64,000 nt of DNA from Paenibacillus castaneae (GTDB lineage: Bacteria > Bacillota > Bacilli > Paenibacillales > Paenibacillaceae). Below the pieces are notes generated by a model. It ran no database searches, was not told the DNA's origin, and saw nothing but the letters and a program-made list of their open reading frames with translations. This document shows positions 53,300 through 60,958 of this stretch, piece after piece; positions within the stretch are counted from its first letter, which is position 1; every line of letters starts with the position of its first letter. The DNA is taken from the NCBI RefSeq assembly GCF_002884445.1, contig NZ_KZ614144.1, positions 4,756,094 through 4,820,093 of the forward strand. The letters are read 5' to 3'. The position numbers and the translations under genes are program-made.

Positions 53300-55234
53300 T
53301 CAAAAATTACGTTTTATAAACCGGTAAACGATTAAGCTCCACATTAATTCTTGCAATTCTGCTTCCCACGCCAGCTCAGGCTTCACATTGTTTTTGAACC
53401 GGGAAAGGGCTGATTTTATCATGCTTCCATCAATAAATTCTAATATGGCTGAATCCCTGCTCATCTCTTCCGCTTCCATAATAAAGGAATGCCAGTCAGG
53501 TTGCATACGATGTATCCAATCAGCGCCTTGTACACCGCGAATGTGCTGATTTAACCTTACTTCATCAGGGAGCATGCCTACGGTTGCCCGCCGAATTAGT
53601 GCACGGTTATAACCGTTATAAACATATTGGTCTTCTGGCACAGATAAACAAAAACGAATAACTCTAATATCATTAGTAGGATCTCGGCTCCATACGGCAG
53701 TAGGCAATGAAAATTTCGACATCGCTGTGTTGGTCGAAATCCATGTGAATGGATCTTCGAAATGCTGTTTTCTCAAATTAAAAATATTCGTTTCGGTAAA
53801 CCAGCCCGACTCATCCATTCCATGTTCCCTAAGTTGATCAAATACCTTAGTCTTTCTGGCAAACTCCTTATTAATAATCGGTTTAAAAGGATCTTGGACT
53901 TCGGTACTTCTATCCAACATAGGTATTGCTTCTTTTGACATAAGGGACAGCAAACGAGCACGTCCTGTCCTCATATTCTTGCTGTACGCCTTCAGTTCAT
54001 TCTGCAAACGAATCCATTTTAGTTTCTTAAAGAGCAGCACATAATTAGTTAAAGCCTCTCCCCAGGATATTGTCAGATTTCCGCGGGCCCCCGTTAGCAG
54101 GACGCCAACATCCTGCTCTGCTGCTTTTTCAAATATTCCTCTTATCCAAAAGGAGTTTGAAAAATATTTATAAGGCATTTCGAGCGCGTCCAGACAGGGA
54201 TCAATCTCTGAATAAGAGTTTCTATCTGCAAAATCAAGATAATTCGGATTTATTCCACCGACGTATTGTACTGTTGAATTTATGTATGGTGTTTCATTTG
54301 CAATCATATGACGTGGCGTATAATCGATAAATTCATTAGAAGGTGTATAACTGAACGTGTGAATTTGCTTATCCAAGGGACGAAGTGTCTTCGCCGCAAA
54401 GCCTACAACCGCCCCCGAATCCAATCCTCCACTTAGCTGCGAACCTACCTGCCGATGAGTTCTCAACCTTGCATCTACTGCCTCTTGAAAAACAGCTTGG
54501 AATGCCTCTACATATTGTTCATCTGATTTGAAATGTATCTTCTTCCCAACAGAAAGAGTAAAATACCTCATTACCTTTAATCTACCGTCCTCAATGGTAA
54601 TGCAATGCGAGGGTGGCAGTTGCCAAATATCCTTAAACACGTTTTGTGTAATGTCAACTGCATCAACGACAGTGCTGATAGCCAAAAACTGGGCTAACCA
54701 TTGTTCATTTAGCTGCTTTTCAACATTAGGGAGATTGAACAATGCTTTCATTGTCGTACACATAGCGAGTCTCTCGCCATTCCAGTGATAATACAAAGTT
54801 CGACTGCCTGAGAAATCCCTAGCTGCAAACACCCTTTGCTCTCGTTCATCCCAAATGATGAAGACAAAATCACCGATTAGATATTTTGGTGATTCTACAC
54901 CCCACTTCGAATAGGAAAGTAAAATCAGCTGCGCATCTGTCATTTGATCTCTGAAATCATTCCTAACATCAAGCAATTGGAATAACTCCTTACGATTATC
55001 AATTATTGCATCAGCAATAATAACTAATCGTCTATCTGAATCATAATAAGGATTACGTTCACCAATCGATTCTGGCGTTATCCACTGGTTATGGCAGCCA
55101 AGGAATACATTATCCTTCTGCCAGGATTGGGACGTATCACAAGGATAATGGGATAAAGCTTCCATCATGCTGTTGCCCTGTTCCCGTGTCTGATTATCCG
55201 TATTCATGTGATAAACTCCTGCGATGGCGCTCAT
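53300..55234 (-). CDS. lasC: Lasso-peptide cyclase C (asparagine-synthase-like)
   Basis: A 644-residue asparagine-synthetase homologue. The N-terminus MSAIAGVYH lacks the Cys2 nucleophile of glutaminases, as expected for a lasso cyclase. The ATP site is SGGLDSG at 268-274. The enzyme adenylates an Asp/Glu side chain and forms the macrolactam with the new N-terminus. It is the first gene of the operon, followed by lasA, K, B1, B2 and D. CAGGAGG is 5 bases before the ATG. Its promoter is flanked by SinR-type inverted repeats. Composition is AT-rich, like the rest of the cluster. Confidence 0.93.
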   Translation of the reverse strand: MSAIAGVYHMNTDNQTREQGNSMMEALSHYPCDTSQSWQKDNVFLGCHNQWITPESIGERNPYYDSDRRLVIIADAIIDNRKELFQLLDVRNDFRDQMTDAQLILLSYSKWGVESPKYLIGDFVFIIWDEREQRVFAARDFSGSRTLYYHWNGERLAMCTTMKALFNLPNVEKQLNEQWLAQFLAISTVVDAVDITQNVFKDIWQLPPSHCITIEDGRLKVMRYFTLSVGKKIHFKSDEQYVEAFQAVFQEAVDARLRTHRQVGSQLSGGLDSGAVVGFAAKTLRPLDKQIHTFSYTPSNEFIDYTPRHMIANETPYINSTVQYVGGINPNYLDFADRNSYSEIDPCLDALEMPYKYFSNSFWIRGIFEKAAEQDVGVLLTGARGNLTISWGEALTNYVLLFKKLKWIRLQNELKAYSKNMRTGRARLLSLMSKEAIPMLDRSTEVQDPFKPIINKEFARKTKVFDQLREHGMDESGWFTETNIFNLRKQHFEDPFTWISTNTAMSKFSLPTAVWSRDPTNDIRVIRFCLSVPEDQYVYNGYNRALIRRATVGMLPDEVRLNQHIRGVQGADWIHRMQPDWHSFIMEAEEMSRDSAILEFIDGSMIKSALSRFKNNVKPELAWEAELQELMWSLIVYRFIKRNF

Positions 55235-55260
55235 ATATTCCTCCTGCTGTATATGAAGTC

Positions 55261-55276
55261 GTTCTATATTTAGAAC
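55261..55276. promoter_or_regulatory. SinR-type inverted repeat, box 1
   Basis: GTTCTATATTTAGAAC, an inverted repeat with 6-bp arms, 26 bases upstream of the lasC start and inside its 5' leader. One half departs from the SinR half-site GTTCTYT by one base. Confidence 0.55.
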
Positions 55277-55305
55277 AATAACGACATTAACTATTTCGAT
55301 AAACA

Positions 55306-55321
55306 GTTCTTTATTAAGAAC
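55306..55321. promoter_or_regulatory. SinR-type inverted repeat, box 2
   Basis: GTTCTTTATTAAGAAC, arms GTTCTT/AAGAAC. The forward half matches GTTCTYT exactly. It lies immediately downstream of the lasC -10, at about +2 to +17, an ideal repressor position. Confidence 0.7.
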
Positions 55322-55329
55322 ATAGTTGT

Positions 55330-55358
55330 ATAATACATTTGAAAATAACCTTTGTCAA
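55330..55358 (-). promoter_or_regulatory. SigA promoter of the lasso operon
   Basis: On the minus strand TTGACA (55353-55358), a 17-base spacer and TATTAT (55330-55335). Perfect -35 and near-perfect -10. The start site would be near 55323, giving a leader of about 90 bases for lasC. Confidence 0.8.
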
Positions 55359-55397
55359 TCTATTTTTAGCGATAAATTACAAATTATATTAATTATT

Positions 55398-55413
55398 GTT
55401 CTTTATTAAAAAC
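55398..55413. promoter_or_regulatory. SinR-type inverted repeat, box 3
   Basis: GTTCTTTATTAAAAAC. The left half matches GTTCTYT exactly; the right half is 5 of 6 complementary. It lies about 75-90 bases upstream of the lasC start site and between lasC and sinR. Confidence 0.55.
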
Positions 55414-55529
55414 AGTCTTACCTATTGATTAGGTTGGAATTTTTTATAGCTAACACGCTTTCGCAATTTGATATTATTCGTTATAATAGAAAGGAGTAAG
55501 CAACGATGTGGTAACGGAGGAGTTTTGTT

Positions 55530-55862
55530 ATGATCGGAGAACGCATTCAAAGTCTGCGCAAAAGAAAAGGCCTATCCCTTACTGAGCTTTCTCAGAGGGC
55601 AGGCGTAGCGAAATCTTATTTAAGTTCAATAGAACGAGGTCTTCAACAAAATCCATCGATCCAGTTTCTCGAAAAGATTGGAAATGTCTTAAACGTTACG
55701 GTTGAAGATTTTATAAATAGTGATGAGGATTCGGCTCAAAAGCCCGATCAACTTGATAACGAATGGACCAATTTAGTCCGAGAGGCCATGTCCTCGGGCG
55801 TAAGCAAGGATCAATTCAAAGAGTTCTTGGAATTTAATAAATGGAAAATTAAGCGCGAATAG
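55530..55862 (+). CDS. sinR: SinR-type transcriptional repressor
   Basis: A 110-residue XRE repressor. The N-terminal domain MIGERIQSLRKRKGLSLTEL and AGVAKSYLSSIERGLQ, NPSIQFLEKI is nearly residue-for-residue that of B. subtilis SinR. The C-terminal domain LDNEWTNLVREAMSSGVSKD (from 75) is the SinI-binding and multimerising helix pair. SinR represses matrix operons by binding GTTCTYT sites. AACGGAGG precedes the ATG. TATAAT at 55482-55487 is a candidate -10. It is divergent from the lasso operon, with three GTTCT-type boxes between, and convergent with sinI, unlike the tandem sinI-sinR of B. subtilis. Confidence 0.92.
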   Translation: MIGERIQSLRKRKGLSLTELSQRAGVAKSYLSSIERGLQQNPSIQFLEKIGNVLNVTVEDFINSDEDSAQKPDQLDNEWTNLVREAMSSGVSKDQFKEFLEFNKWKIKRE

Positions 55863-55872
55863 CGCTTTTTTT
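55851..55872 (+). terminator. Terminator overlapping the sinR stop codon
   Basis: Stem AAGCGC-GAATA-GCGCTT followed by TTTTT. The left arm and loop lie inside the last codons of sinR and the stop codon is part of the hairpin, so termination is fused to the gene end. Confidence 0.8.
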
Positions 55873-56035
55873 ATACAGCCGTTTCTTCTTCCATTTCACC
55901 CTTTGCACTTTCTTGAATGCATAGCAGCACTTTGCGAATATCCTCTTTGCTGAAGCCCTTCGCCCTGGCATTCATAATTAGTGCAACCCATTCGCTATCC
56001 AATTCATGATTGTCCTCTAACTTTGTAAGCATCAT
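55871..56035 (-). CDS. sinI: SinI-type anti-repressor
   Basis: A 54-residue protein. LDSEWVALIMNARAKGFSKE followed by DIRKVLL aligns with the SinR-binding helix-hook-helix of SinI (LDQEW...EEIRKYLL). SinI forms a heterodimer with SinR and releases its DNA. ATG 56035 has GGGGGA about 9 bases upstream; the in-frame TTG at 56056 and ATG 56032 are alternatives. It is transcribed toward sinR from its own upstream region, so the ratio of the two can be set independently. Confidence 0.85.
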   Translation of the reverse strand: MMLTKLEDNHELDSEWVALIMNARAKGFSKEDIRKVLLCIQESAKGEMEEETAV

Positions 56036-56039
56036 AATT

Positions 56040-56138
56040 TCATTTCCCCCATTCAATTCGGGGCGGTTGCACCACTGACTCCATACGTTTAAGGTGCCCA
56101 GATACTAAACGTATTTCTTCGTCTCCCATGCTTGTCAT
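56040..56138 (-). CDS. Possible 32-residue peptide upstream of sinI
   Basis: An open frame starting ATG (MTSMGDEEIRLVSGHLKRME and a short tail) with AAAGGAAG 6 bases before it and TATAAT at 56154-56159. It ends in a TGA five bases before the sinI ATG and covers the sinI ribosome site, so the two would be coupled. Charged and helical in its first 20 residues. No family recognised. It may be a real small gene or only a leader. Confidence 0.4.
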   Translation of the reverse strand: MTSMGDEEIRLVSGHLKRMESVVQPPRIEWGK

Positions 56139-56285
56139 TCACTTCCTTTATGTATTATAGAACAACCCGATTGCGCATGCTGTCGCTTCATGTCTCTTGA
56201 AAATAAGAAATATTTGGGATTTTTGTCGAAAATCATGAGTGTTTCTATCTGTTTAGTTAACTACTTGATTTGATAATTTGTGGAA

Positions 56286-57395
56286 TCAAACTCCAAATTC
56301 ATCTTTAGCATTAGCTGTTGCACTATTTAAATTAATCCTTCTGTTTTTCAATGTAGCTAATTTTTGATTATACAACTGAATGATAGGATTATTAATCAAA
56401 TTAATAATATAGGATGAAATTAAACATAAAATAATTAACCAAACAAAAATCAGAAGTGGGTATCTAGGATAGAACACAAGACTAGGAAAGAAATTCATAT
56501 AGAAAAACATATGTGTCAACCAGATATTAGTGGAATGAGCACTCAAATATTTTAATAACATTTGAATTTGAACACTTTTATTAAGTAGACTGAAAAAGCA
56601 TATAAATAAAATAGCTGTTATAGGCGCAATAATCATTGATTGATAAAACGAGTGCAGCAACACTAAACATAATATACCAAATATACAAATTATATTTTTA
56701 AACCTTAACTTATTCACTAAATTATAAATTTTTGAATAGATACGTTCTTTAGCAAATAATGAACCTACTATAAATGGCAAGAGCGATGTACCAACTAATA
56801 CAATGGCATGCATAAAACTATTTAATAATGGAAAATCACTTAAGTCTACAATATTTTTTATACGCTCTACATAACTTAATAAATAGATTAACCCTGTACA
56901 TATAATCAAAAATATAGAATGATATTTGCTAACTATTTTCATTAACGAAGGTGAGAGAAGAACAAGAATAACATAAGTCTGCAAAAACCACCAAGCACCA
57001 TTATAGGAACTGCTTAATATAAAGAAGTTCTTTATAAATTTAACTGTGCTTCCAGGATATAGCGCACCTTTTCCGGCAATATAACCAATCAAAACAAACA
57101 GAATGAGTACGATCCAAAAGTTAATTAGCAGCCTAAATATTCTATTAAAATTATTTTTAATACTCAACTTGCCGGAATTATAAATCAGGAATAAACCATA
57201 TCCACTTGCGAAGCAATAGATAGGGACACATGCATCACCGAACAAGGCTAAATAATATACAAATGGTACACCATCTATTGTCGGAAAGGTTTCATATAAT
57301 CCATTAACCTCTTTCGTGCAAAACAAATGAAGAATTACCATAAATAGAATTGCAATCCCTTTTAATACGTTCATATCACTTTTGGAAAACTCCAC
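56286..57395 (-). CDS. Acyltransferase family 3 membrane protein (O-acetyltransferase-like)
   Basis: A 369-residue integral membrane protein with about ten segments. The start MNVLKGIAILFMVILHLFC contains the conserved His of Acyl_transf_3/OafA proteins, followed by GDACVPIYCFASGYGLFLIY. Such enzymes O-acylate exopolysaccharide or peptidoglycan sugars. The start codon is GTG 57395 with AAGGGGG 7 bases upstream. Composition is strongly AT-rich, more than its neighbour galE, which suggests separate acquisition. Same direction as galE, 36 bases after it. Confidence 0.85.
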   Translation of the reverse strand: MEFSKSDMNVLKGIAILFMVILHLFCTKEVNGLYETFPTIDGVPFVYYLALFGDACVPIYCFASGYGLFLIYNSGKLSIKNNFNRIFRLLINFWIVLILFVLIGYIAGKGALYPGSTVKFIKNFFILSSSYNGAWWFLQTYVILVLLSPSLMKIVSKYHSIFLIICTGLIYLLSYVERIKNIVDLSDFPLLNSFMHAIVLVGTSLLPFIVGSLFAKERIYSKIYNLVNKLRFKNIICIFGILCLVLLHSFYQSMIIAPITAILFICFFSLLNKSVQIQMLLKYLSAHSTNIWLTHMFFYMNFFPSLVFYPRYPLLIFVWLIILCLISSYIINLINNPIIQLYNQKLATLKNRRINLNSATANAKDEFGV

Positions 57396-57431
57396 GTTTC
57401 TTCCCCCTTGCCTTAAGTCAGCTCATATTTA

Positions 57432-58472
57432 TTAATTGGTTAATAAATGATGAATCTTCTCTCCTTCATATCCGTTCGGATTCAACCTTTGCCAGCGCCA
57501 TGTATCCTGGCACATTTCTTCTATGCTGCGAGTGGCGAACCAGCCCAGTTCCATGTTTGCCTTTGCCGTATCTGCATAACATAAGCCTATATCGCCAGGT
57601 CTTCTTTCGACTATTCTGTAGGGAACTGATTGTCCAGTTACGCTCTCAAACGCCGTAATCATCTCTAGTACGCTGTATCCACGCCCCGTTCCAAGGTTGT
57701 AGATGTGGACACCAGATATGTCTAGCTGCTTCTCTAACGCCCGCAAATGTCCTTTGGCTAGATCCACGACATGTATATAATCTCTTACTCCTGTGCCATC
57801 GATTGTAGGATAATCATTGCCAAATACATTTACCTGCGCCAGCTTTCCAACTGCTACTTGCGATATATATGGCATTAAGTTATTCGGTATACCATTCGGA
57901 TTTTCTCCGATTTGTCCGCTCTGATGTGCCCCTACTGGATTGAAATAACGTAATATGGAAATGCCCCATCGCTCATTCGACTCAGCTAGGTCCTGTAAGA
58001 TTTGCTCGAGCATAAGCTTCGTTCGTCCATAAGGATTTGTCGCTCCTAACGAGGAGTCTTCCACAATGGGAACCTGCTCCGGCAAGCCGTAGACTGTTGC
58101 GGATGAGCTGAATACAAGCTTATGTACGTTATGCTCCTTCATAACCTCACAAAGAACCAATGTGCTCATTATATTAGTATGATAATAGGATAGTGGCATT
58201 CGAACAGACTCTCCAACAGCTTTGAGACCTGCTAAGTGGATGACTGCATCAATGGAGTGCTTTGTGAATACCTTATCTAGACCTTCCCGATCCAAGAGAT
58301 CCATCTCGTAAAACGCAAAGGATTTTTTTGTAATTCCAGTGACACGGTTTATCGATACTTCGCTGCTGTTCGATAAATTATCGACAACGACAACCTCATA
58401 GCCCGCTTCCAGGAGCTCAACACATGTATGACTTCCTATATAACCAGCCCCGCCTGTTATTAATATAGCCAT
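57432..58472 (-). CDS. galE: UDP-glucose 4-epimerase
   Basis: A 346-residue extended SDR that interconverts UDP-glucose and UDP-galactose. The NAD motif GGAGYIG is at 7-13 and the catalytic Tyr148 and Lys152 are in PYGRTK. SSSATVYG and RYFNPVGAHQSG (family-specific loop) support galE over other epimerases. TAAGGAGG precedes the ATG. It sits within a polysaccharide-type gene set, so it likely supplies UDP-Gal for the polymer. A SinR-type site lies upstream. Confidence 0.95.
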   Translation of the reverse strand: MAILITGGAGYIGSHTCVELLEAGYEVVVVDNLSNSSEVSINRVTGITKKSFAFYEMDLLDREGLDKVFTKHSIDAVIHLAGLKAVGESVRMPLSYYHTNIMSTLVLCEVMKEHNVHKLVFSSSATVYGLPEQVPIVEDSSLGATNPYGRTKLMLEQILQDLAESNERWGISILRYFNPVGAHQSGQIGENPNGIPNNLMPYISQVAVGKLAQVNVFGNDYPTIDGTGVRDYIHVVDLAKGHLRALEKQLDISGVHIYNLGTGRGYSVLEMITAFESVTGQSVPYRIVERRPGDIGLCYADTAKANMELGWFATRSIEEMCQDTWRWQRLNPNGYEGEKIHHLLTN

Positions 58473-58513
58473 TTTAAAAAACCTCCTTATTGTTCATTAT
58501 AAAATTAGTATTT

Positions 58514-58529
58514 GTTCTCAATAAAAAAC
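58514..58529. promoter_or_regulatory. Weak SinR-type box upstream of galE
   Basis: GTTCTCAATAAAAAAC. The left half has 6 of 7 positions of GTTCTYT; the layout matches the box 3 pattern at the lasso promoter. Confidence 0.4.
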
Positions 58530-58553
58530 TATGTATCAAATATATTCCTTGCA

Positions 58554-58574
58554 GTTCTTTAAAAAGAAGAGAAC
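58554..58574. promoter_or_regulatory. SinR-type inverted repeat upstream of galE
   Basis: GTTCTTT-N7-AGAGAAC. Both halves match the GTTCTYT half-site exactly in inverted orientation. It lies about 80-100 bases before galE, between the beta-helix gene and galE. Confidence 0.65.
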
Positions 58575-58601
58575 CACAAGGATCAATTTGCGATGTTTTA
58601 T

Positions 58602-60908
58602 TTATATTTTGCCTAAATCCGTATTATCAACAAGACTCAAGTAAGGGCTAGATCCTGCAATAGAAACCCCTTTAAACACATTTTTCACTACTGTTGCTGA
58701 TTGATTCATATTGAGCCAAATAAAATTCAATTTCGTGTTTTCAAGATAAGAAAGGGAGACGACAGCTTTTTTCGTATTATTCGCCCTGCCAATTGATGAG
58801 TTGATTAGCGTACATCCTGTCAATAGACTGTTTCCATCCATAAAAACACCTAAGTTATGAAAAATCGAGTTTCGCACCGTAACTTGTCTATTGAATTTAT
58901 CATCGGTAGAGCCAAGCTGAATATCCATAGCTCCCAAGGTGACTGATTTAGCTCTCATAAATTCTCCATTGCTGACATGGCAGCCCTCAAGGCGTGCAGA
59001 TCCTTCAACTAGCGTTACGCCTCTTAATATATTGGGCCTGCCTGCATAATCTTGAGGCACCAAAAGTGCAAAATCATAATTTTTCACTTTAATGTTCTCC
59101 ATAACAGCGCCGGTTAAAAAAAGATTAATGCCTTGAAGCAAAGCGTTATCGGGACGCCAATCTCTTTCGATTGTTATATTCGTCATATAGCATCTGCCGT
59201 AATTGAAACGGCTTATGTTGAACCCTGGCAGGCCAGCGTCTTTCAGAATGACTGGTGCTCCACCTAAGGTTTCCGATACTTGAAAGCTCGTAGCTGTAAT
59301 ATTAACCGTGTAATATAGCTTATCGATACTTATACCCGTAGGAACCTGGCCCACCCATTGCTCAAAAACAATTTGTGCTCCGTTACCCATACCGTGTGCT
59401 GCAGCATACGTGAAGGTGCTTCCAACTACATTAGTGATTGGTGTCCCAAAATAACCATATACGCTGGAACCATTAACCTTTCCCTCTTTCAGCTGGCAAT
59501 TTTGAATAACCGCGCCTTTCACATCGAGCAGCTTCAGATTCCCTTTATTAAATACGCCGCCGTTTACAAAATTATTGCCTTGTACTGTTAAGTCGCATGA
59601 GTTAAACGTATTATCCAAAAATTTAACTGCGCTGAAATTCGAATTGGAACCCACTCCGCCAACATTATAACCTTCAAAGGTATTATTCTGAATAACGACA
59701 TCTGTACCATCCGCATTAATAAAGTGGCCTCTTGCATTGTTATAAATATAGTTGTCAGAGACTCGTACTCTATAATTAAGCTCTATACCATTCGGTCGAT
59801 CAGCATTTTTAAATGGAATATTTGTTTCGCTGAACATAGATTCTATGTCTATCCCAAACATTGGAGGTGTGCCATTGCGAAAATTCGTCGTAATTCCATC
59901 ATCGTCATAGCCTATATCATGAATTCTATTGCGATAGATATGTGTATCATTGGATGAACAAATCGAAATGCCTTGTCTCCTGCAATGATGGATATGACAA
60001 TCATAAATACGTATAAATTGTCCCATTTGCTCTTGCGTATACAAAGCAGGATCTATTAAATATTGCTGCCACGTAGTAAAAATTCCGTCACCTGTACAAT
60101 TTAATATTTCCACCCCGCAAATATCTACATGGTTGGAGCCTAATACACCGATACCCCTGCCCATTTCATGCGTGTAGGATGAATGATCTATTTTAGCCTG
60201 AATATCGGCTATTTGATTATCCGTCAGCGCCGTGCCAGGCTTTATGGCGAATATCATTTTGTTGTTTTTCGTAATATCTCCTTCTTCATTGAGGAACCAG
60301 CCTCTTCCTGCAGTACTGGCTGGAGCAAACAAGCCGTTCGTCCTCGACCCTACCAAAGTATCCTTGGATATGCTGTCTTTATATTGATAAAATTGATATC
60401 CCGTTGCATTTACTCCGCTTATACTCCAAAGTCTGAAGCTTGCAAGCAATCCTGGGTTAGCATAGCGGTCAATAACCTCACTCCGTATCCAAGCAGGATC
60501 ATTATTTAGTGCTCCGTCCGCGTTAACCCCGCCTCTTACAAATTTCACAGTCATATCGTAGGTATGGTTCTTCTTATCGCCGACGAGTTTTCCACCCGAC
60601 AGCTTCGCTTGACTGATCCCTTTCATTTGAATAATCGAATAGCTAGGGGATGAATTAGCTTCTATTGTAATCACGCAGCCTTGCTCAAGCTCTAAATGAA
60701 TGCCGCTTAGTAGATCAATTGCAACTAAACTATTCGGGTTCATTCTTACGCTATAGGTGCCCCTAGGCAAAATAACATGAGTGTATCCTTCTGATCTAGC
60801 CCAAACAATCGCTGCATTAATACCGTCCGCCGTGTCCATTGCATTCATGCTATTGTTGCTAATCTTAAAACGATCTAGCTCAATTCGATAGGATCCGTTT
60901 GGATTCAT
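58602..60908 (-). CDS. Large right-handed parallel beta-helix protein
   Basis: A 768-residue protein rich in short beta repeats. Segments such as HVDICGVEILNCTGDGIFTT, THIYRNRIHDIGYDDDG and VVIQNNTFEGYN match parallel beta-helix (NosD/pectate-lyase-like) repeats. Two inserted domains, LRLWSISGV-like and TFTYAAAHGMGNGAQIVF, occur within. There is no signal peptide, which is unusual for a polysaccharide lyase or epimerase and recalls phage tail-spike or capsular depolymerase folds. The start is ATG 60908 with GAGG 8 bases before it. Its location suggests it modifies or cleaves the polymer made by this locus. Confidence 0.8.
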   Translation of the reverse strand: MNPNGSYRIELDRFKISNNSMNAMDTADGINAAIVWARSEGYTHVILPRGTYSVRMNPNSLVAIDLLSGIHLELEQGCVITIEANSSPSYSIIQMKGISQAKLSGGKLVGDKKNHTYDMTVKFVRGGVNADGALNNDPAWIRSEVIDRYANPGLLASFRLWSISGVNATGYQFYQYKDSISKDTLVGSRTNGLFAPASTAGRGWFLNEEGDITKNNKMIFAIKPGTALTDNQIADIQAKIDHSSYTHEMGRGIGVLGSNHVDICGVEILNCTGDGIFTTWQQYLIDPALYTQEQMGQFIRIYDCHIHHCRRQGISICSSNDTHIYRNRIHDIGYDDDGITTNFRNGTPPMFGIDIESMFSETNIPFKNADRPNGIELNYRVRVSDNYIYNNARGHFINADGTDVVIQNNTFEGYNVGGVGSNSNFSAVKFLDNTFNSCDLTVQGNNFVNGGVFNKGNLKLLDVKGAVIQNCQLKEGKVNGSSVYGYFGTPITNVVGSTFTYAAAHGMGNGAQIVFEQWVGQVPTGISIDKLYYTVNITATSFQVSETLGGAPVILKDAGLPGFNISRFNYGRCYMTNITIERDWRPDNALLQGINLFLTGAVMENIKVKNYDFALLVPQDYAGRPNILRGVTLVEGSARLEGCHVSNGEFMRAKSVTLGAMDIQLGSTDDKFNRQVTVRNSIFHNLGVFMDGNSLLTGCTLINSSIGRANNTKKAVVSLSYLENTKLNFIWLNMNQSATVVKNVFKGVSIAGSSPYLSLVDNTDLGKI

Positions 60909-60958
60909 AGCCTTCACCTCGGTTTTACTTTCAACGTATGTGGTCTGTCAGTGAAAGG

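Noticed and set aside
53300..55234. Annotating this gene as a genuine asparagine synthetase
   Set aside because: The N-terminal Cys nucleophile is absent and the gene sits directly before a lasso precursor, B1, B2, kinase and exporter.
49498..57395. Mobile element carrying the lasso and acyltransferase genes
   Set aside because: AT-richness hints at transfer, but no transposase, integrase, direct repeats or tRNA attachment site is visible in the window.
58491..58506. GTTCATTATAAAATTA as a further SinR-type box
   Set aside because: Only part of one half-site matches and there is no second half; AT-rich background is sufficient.
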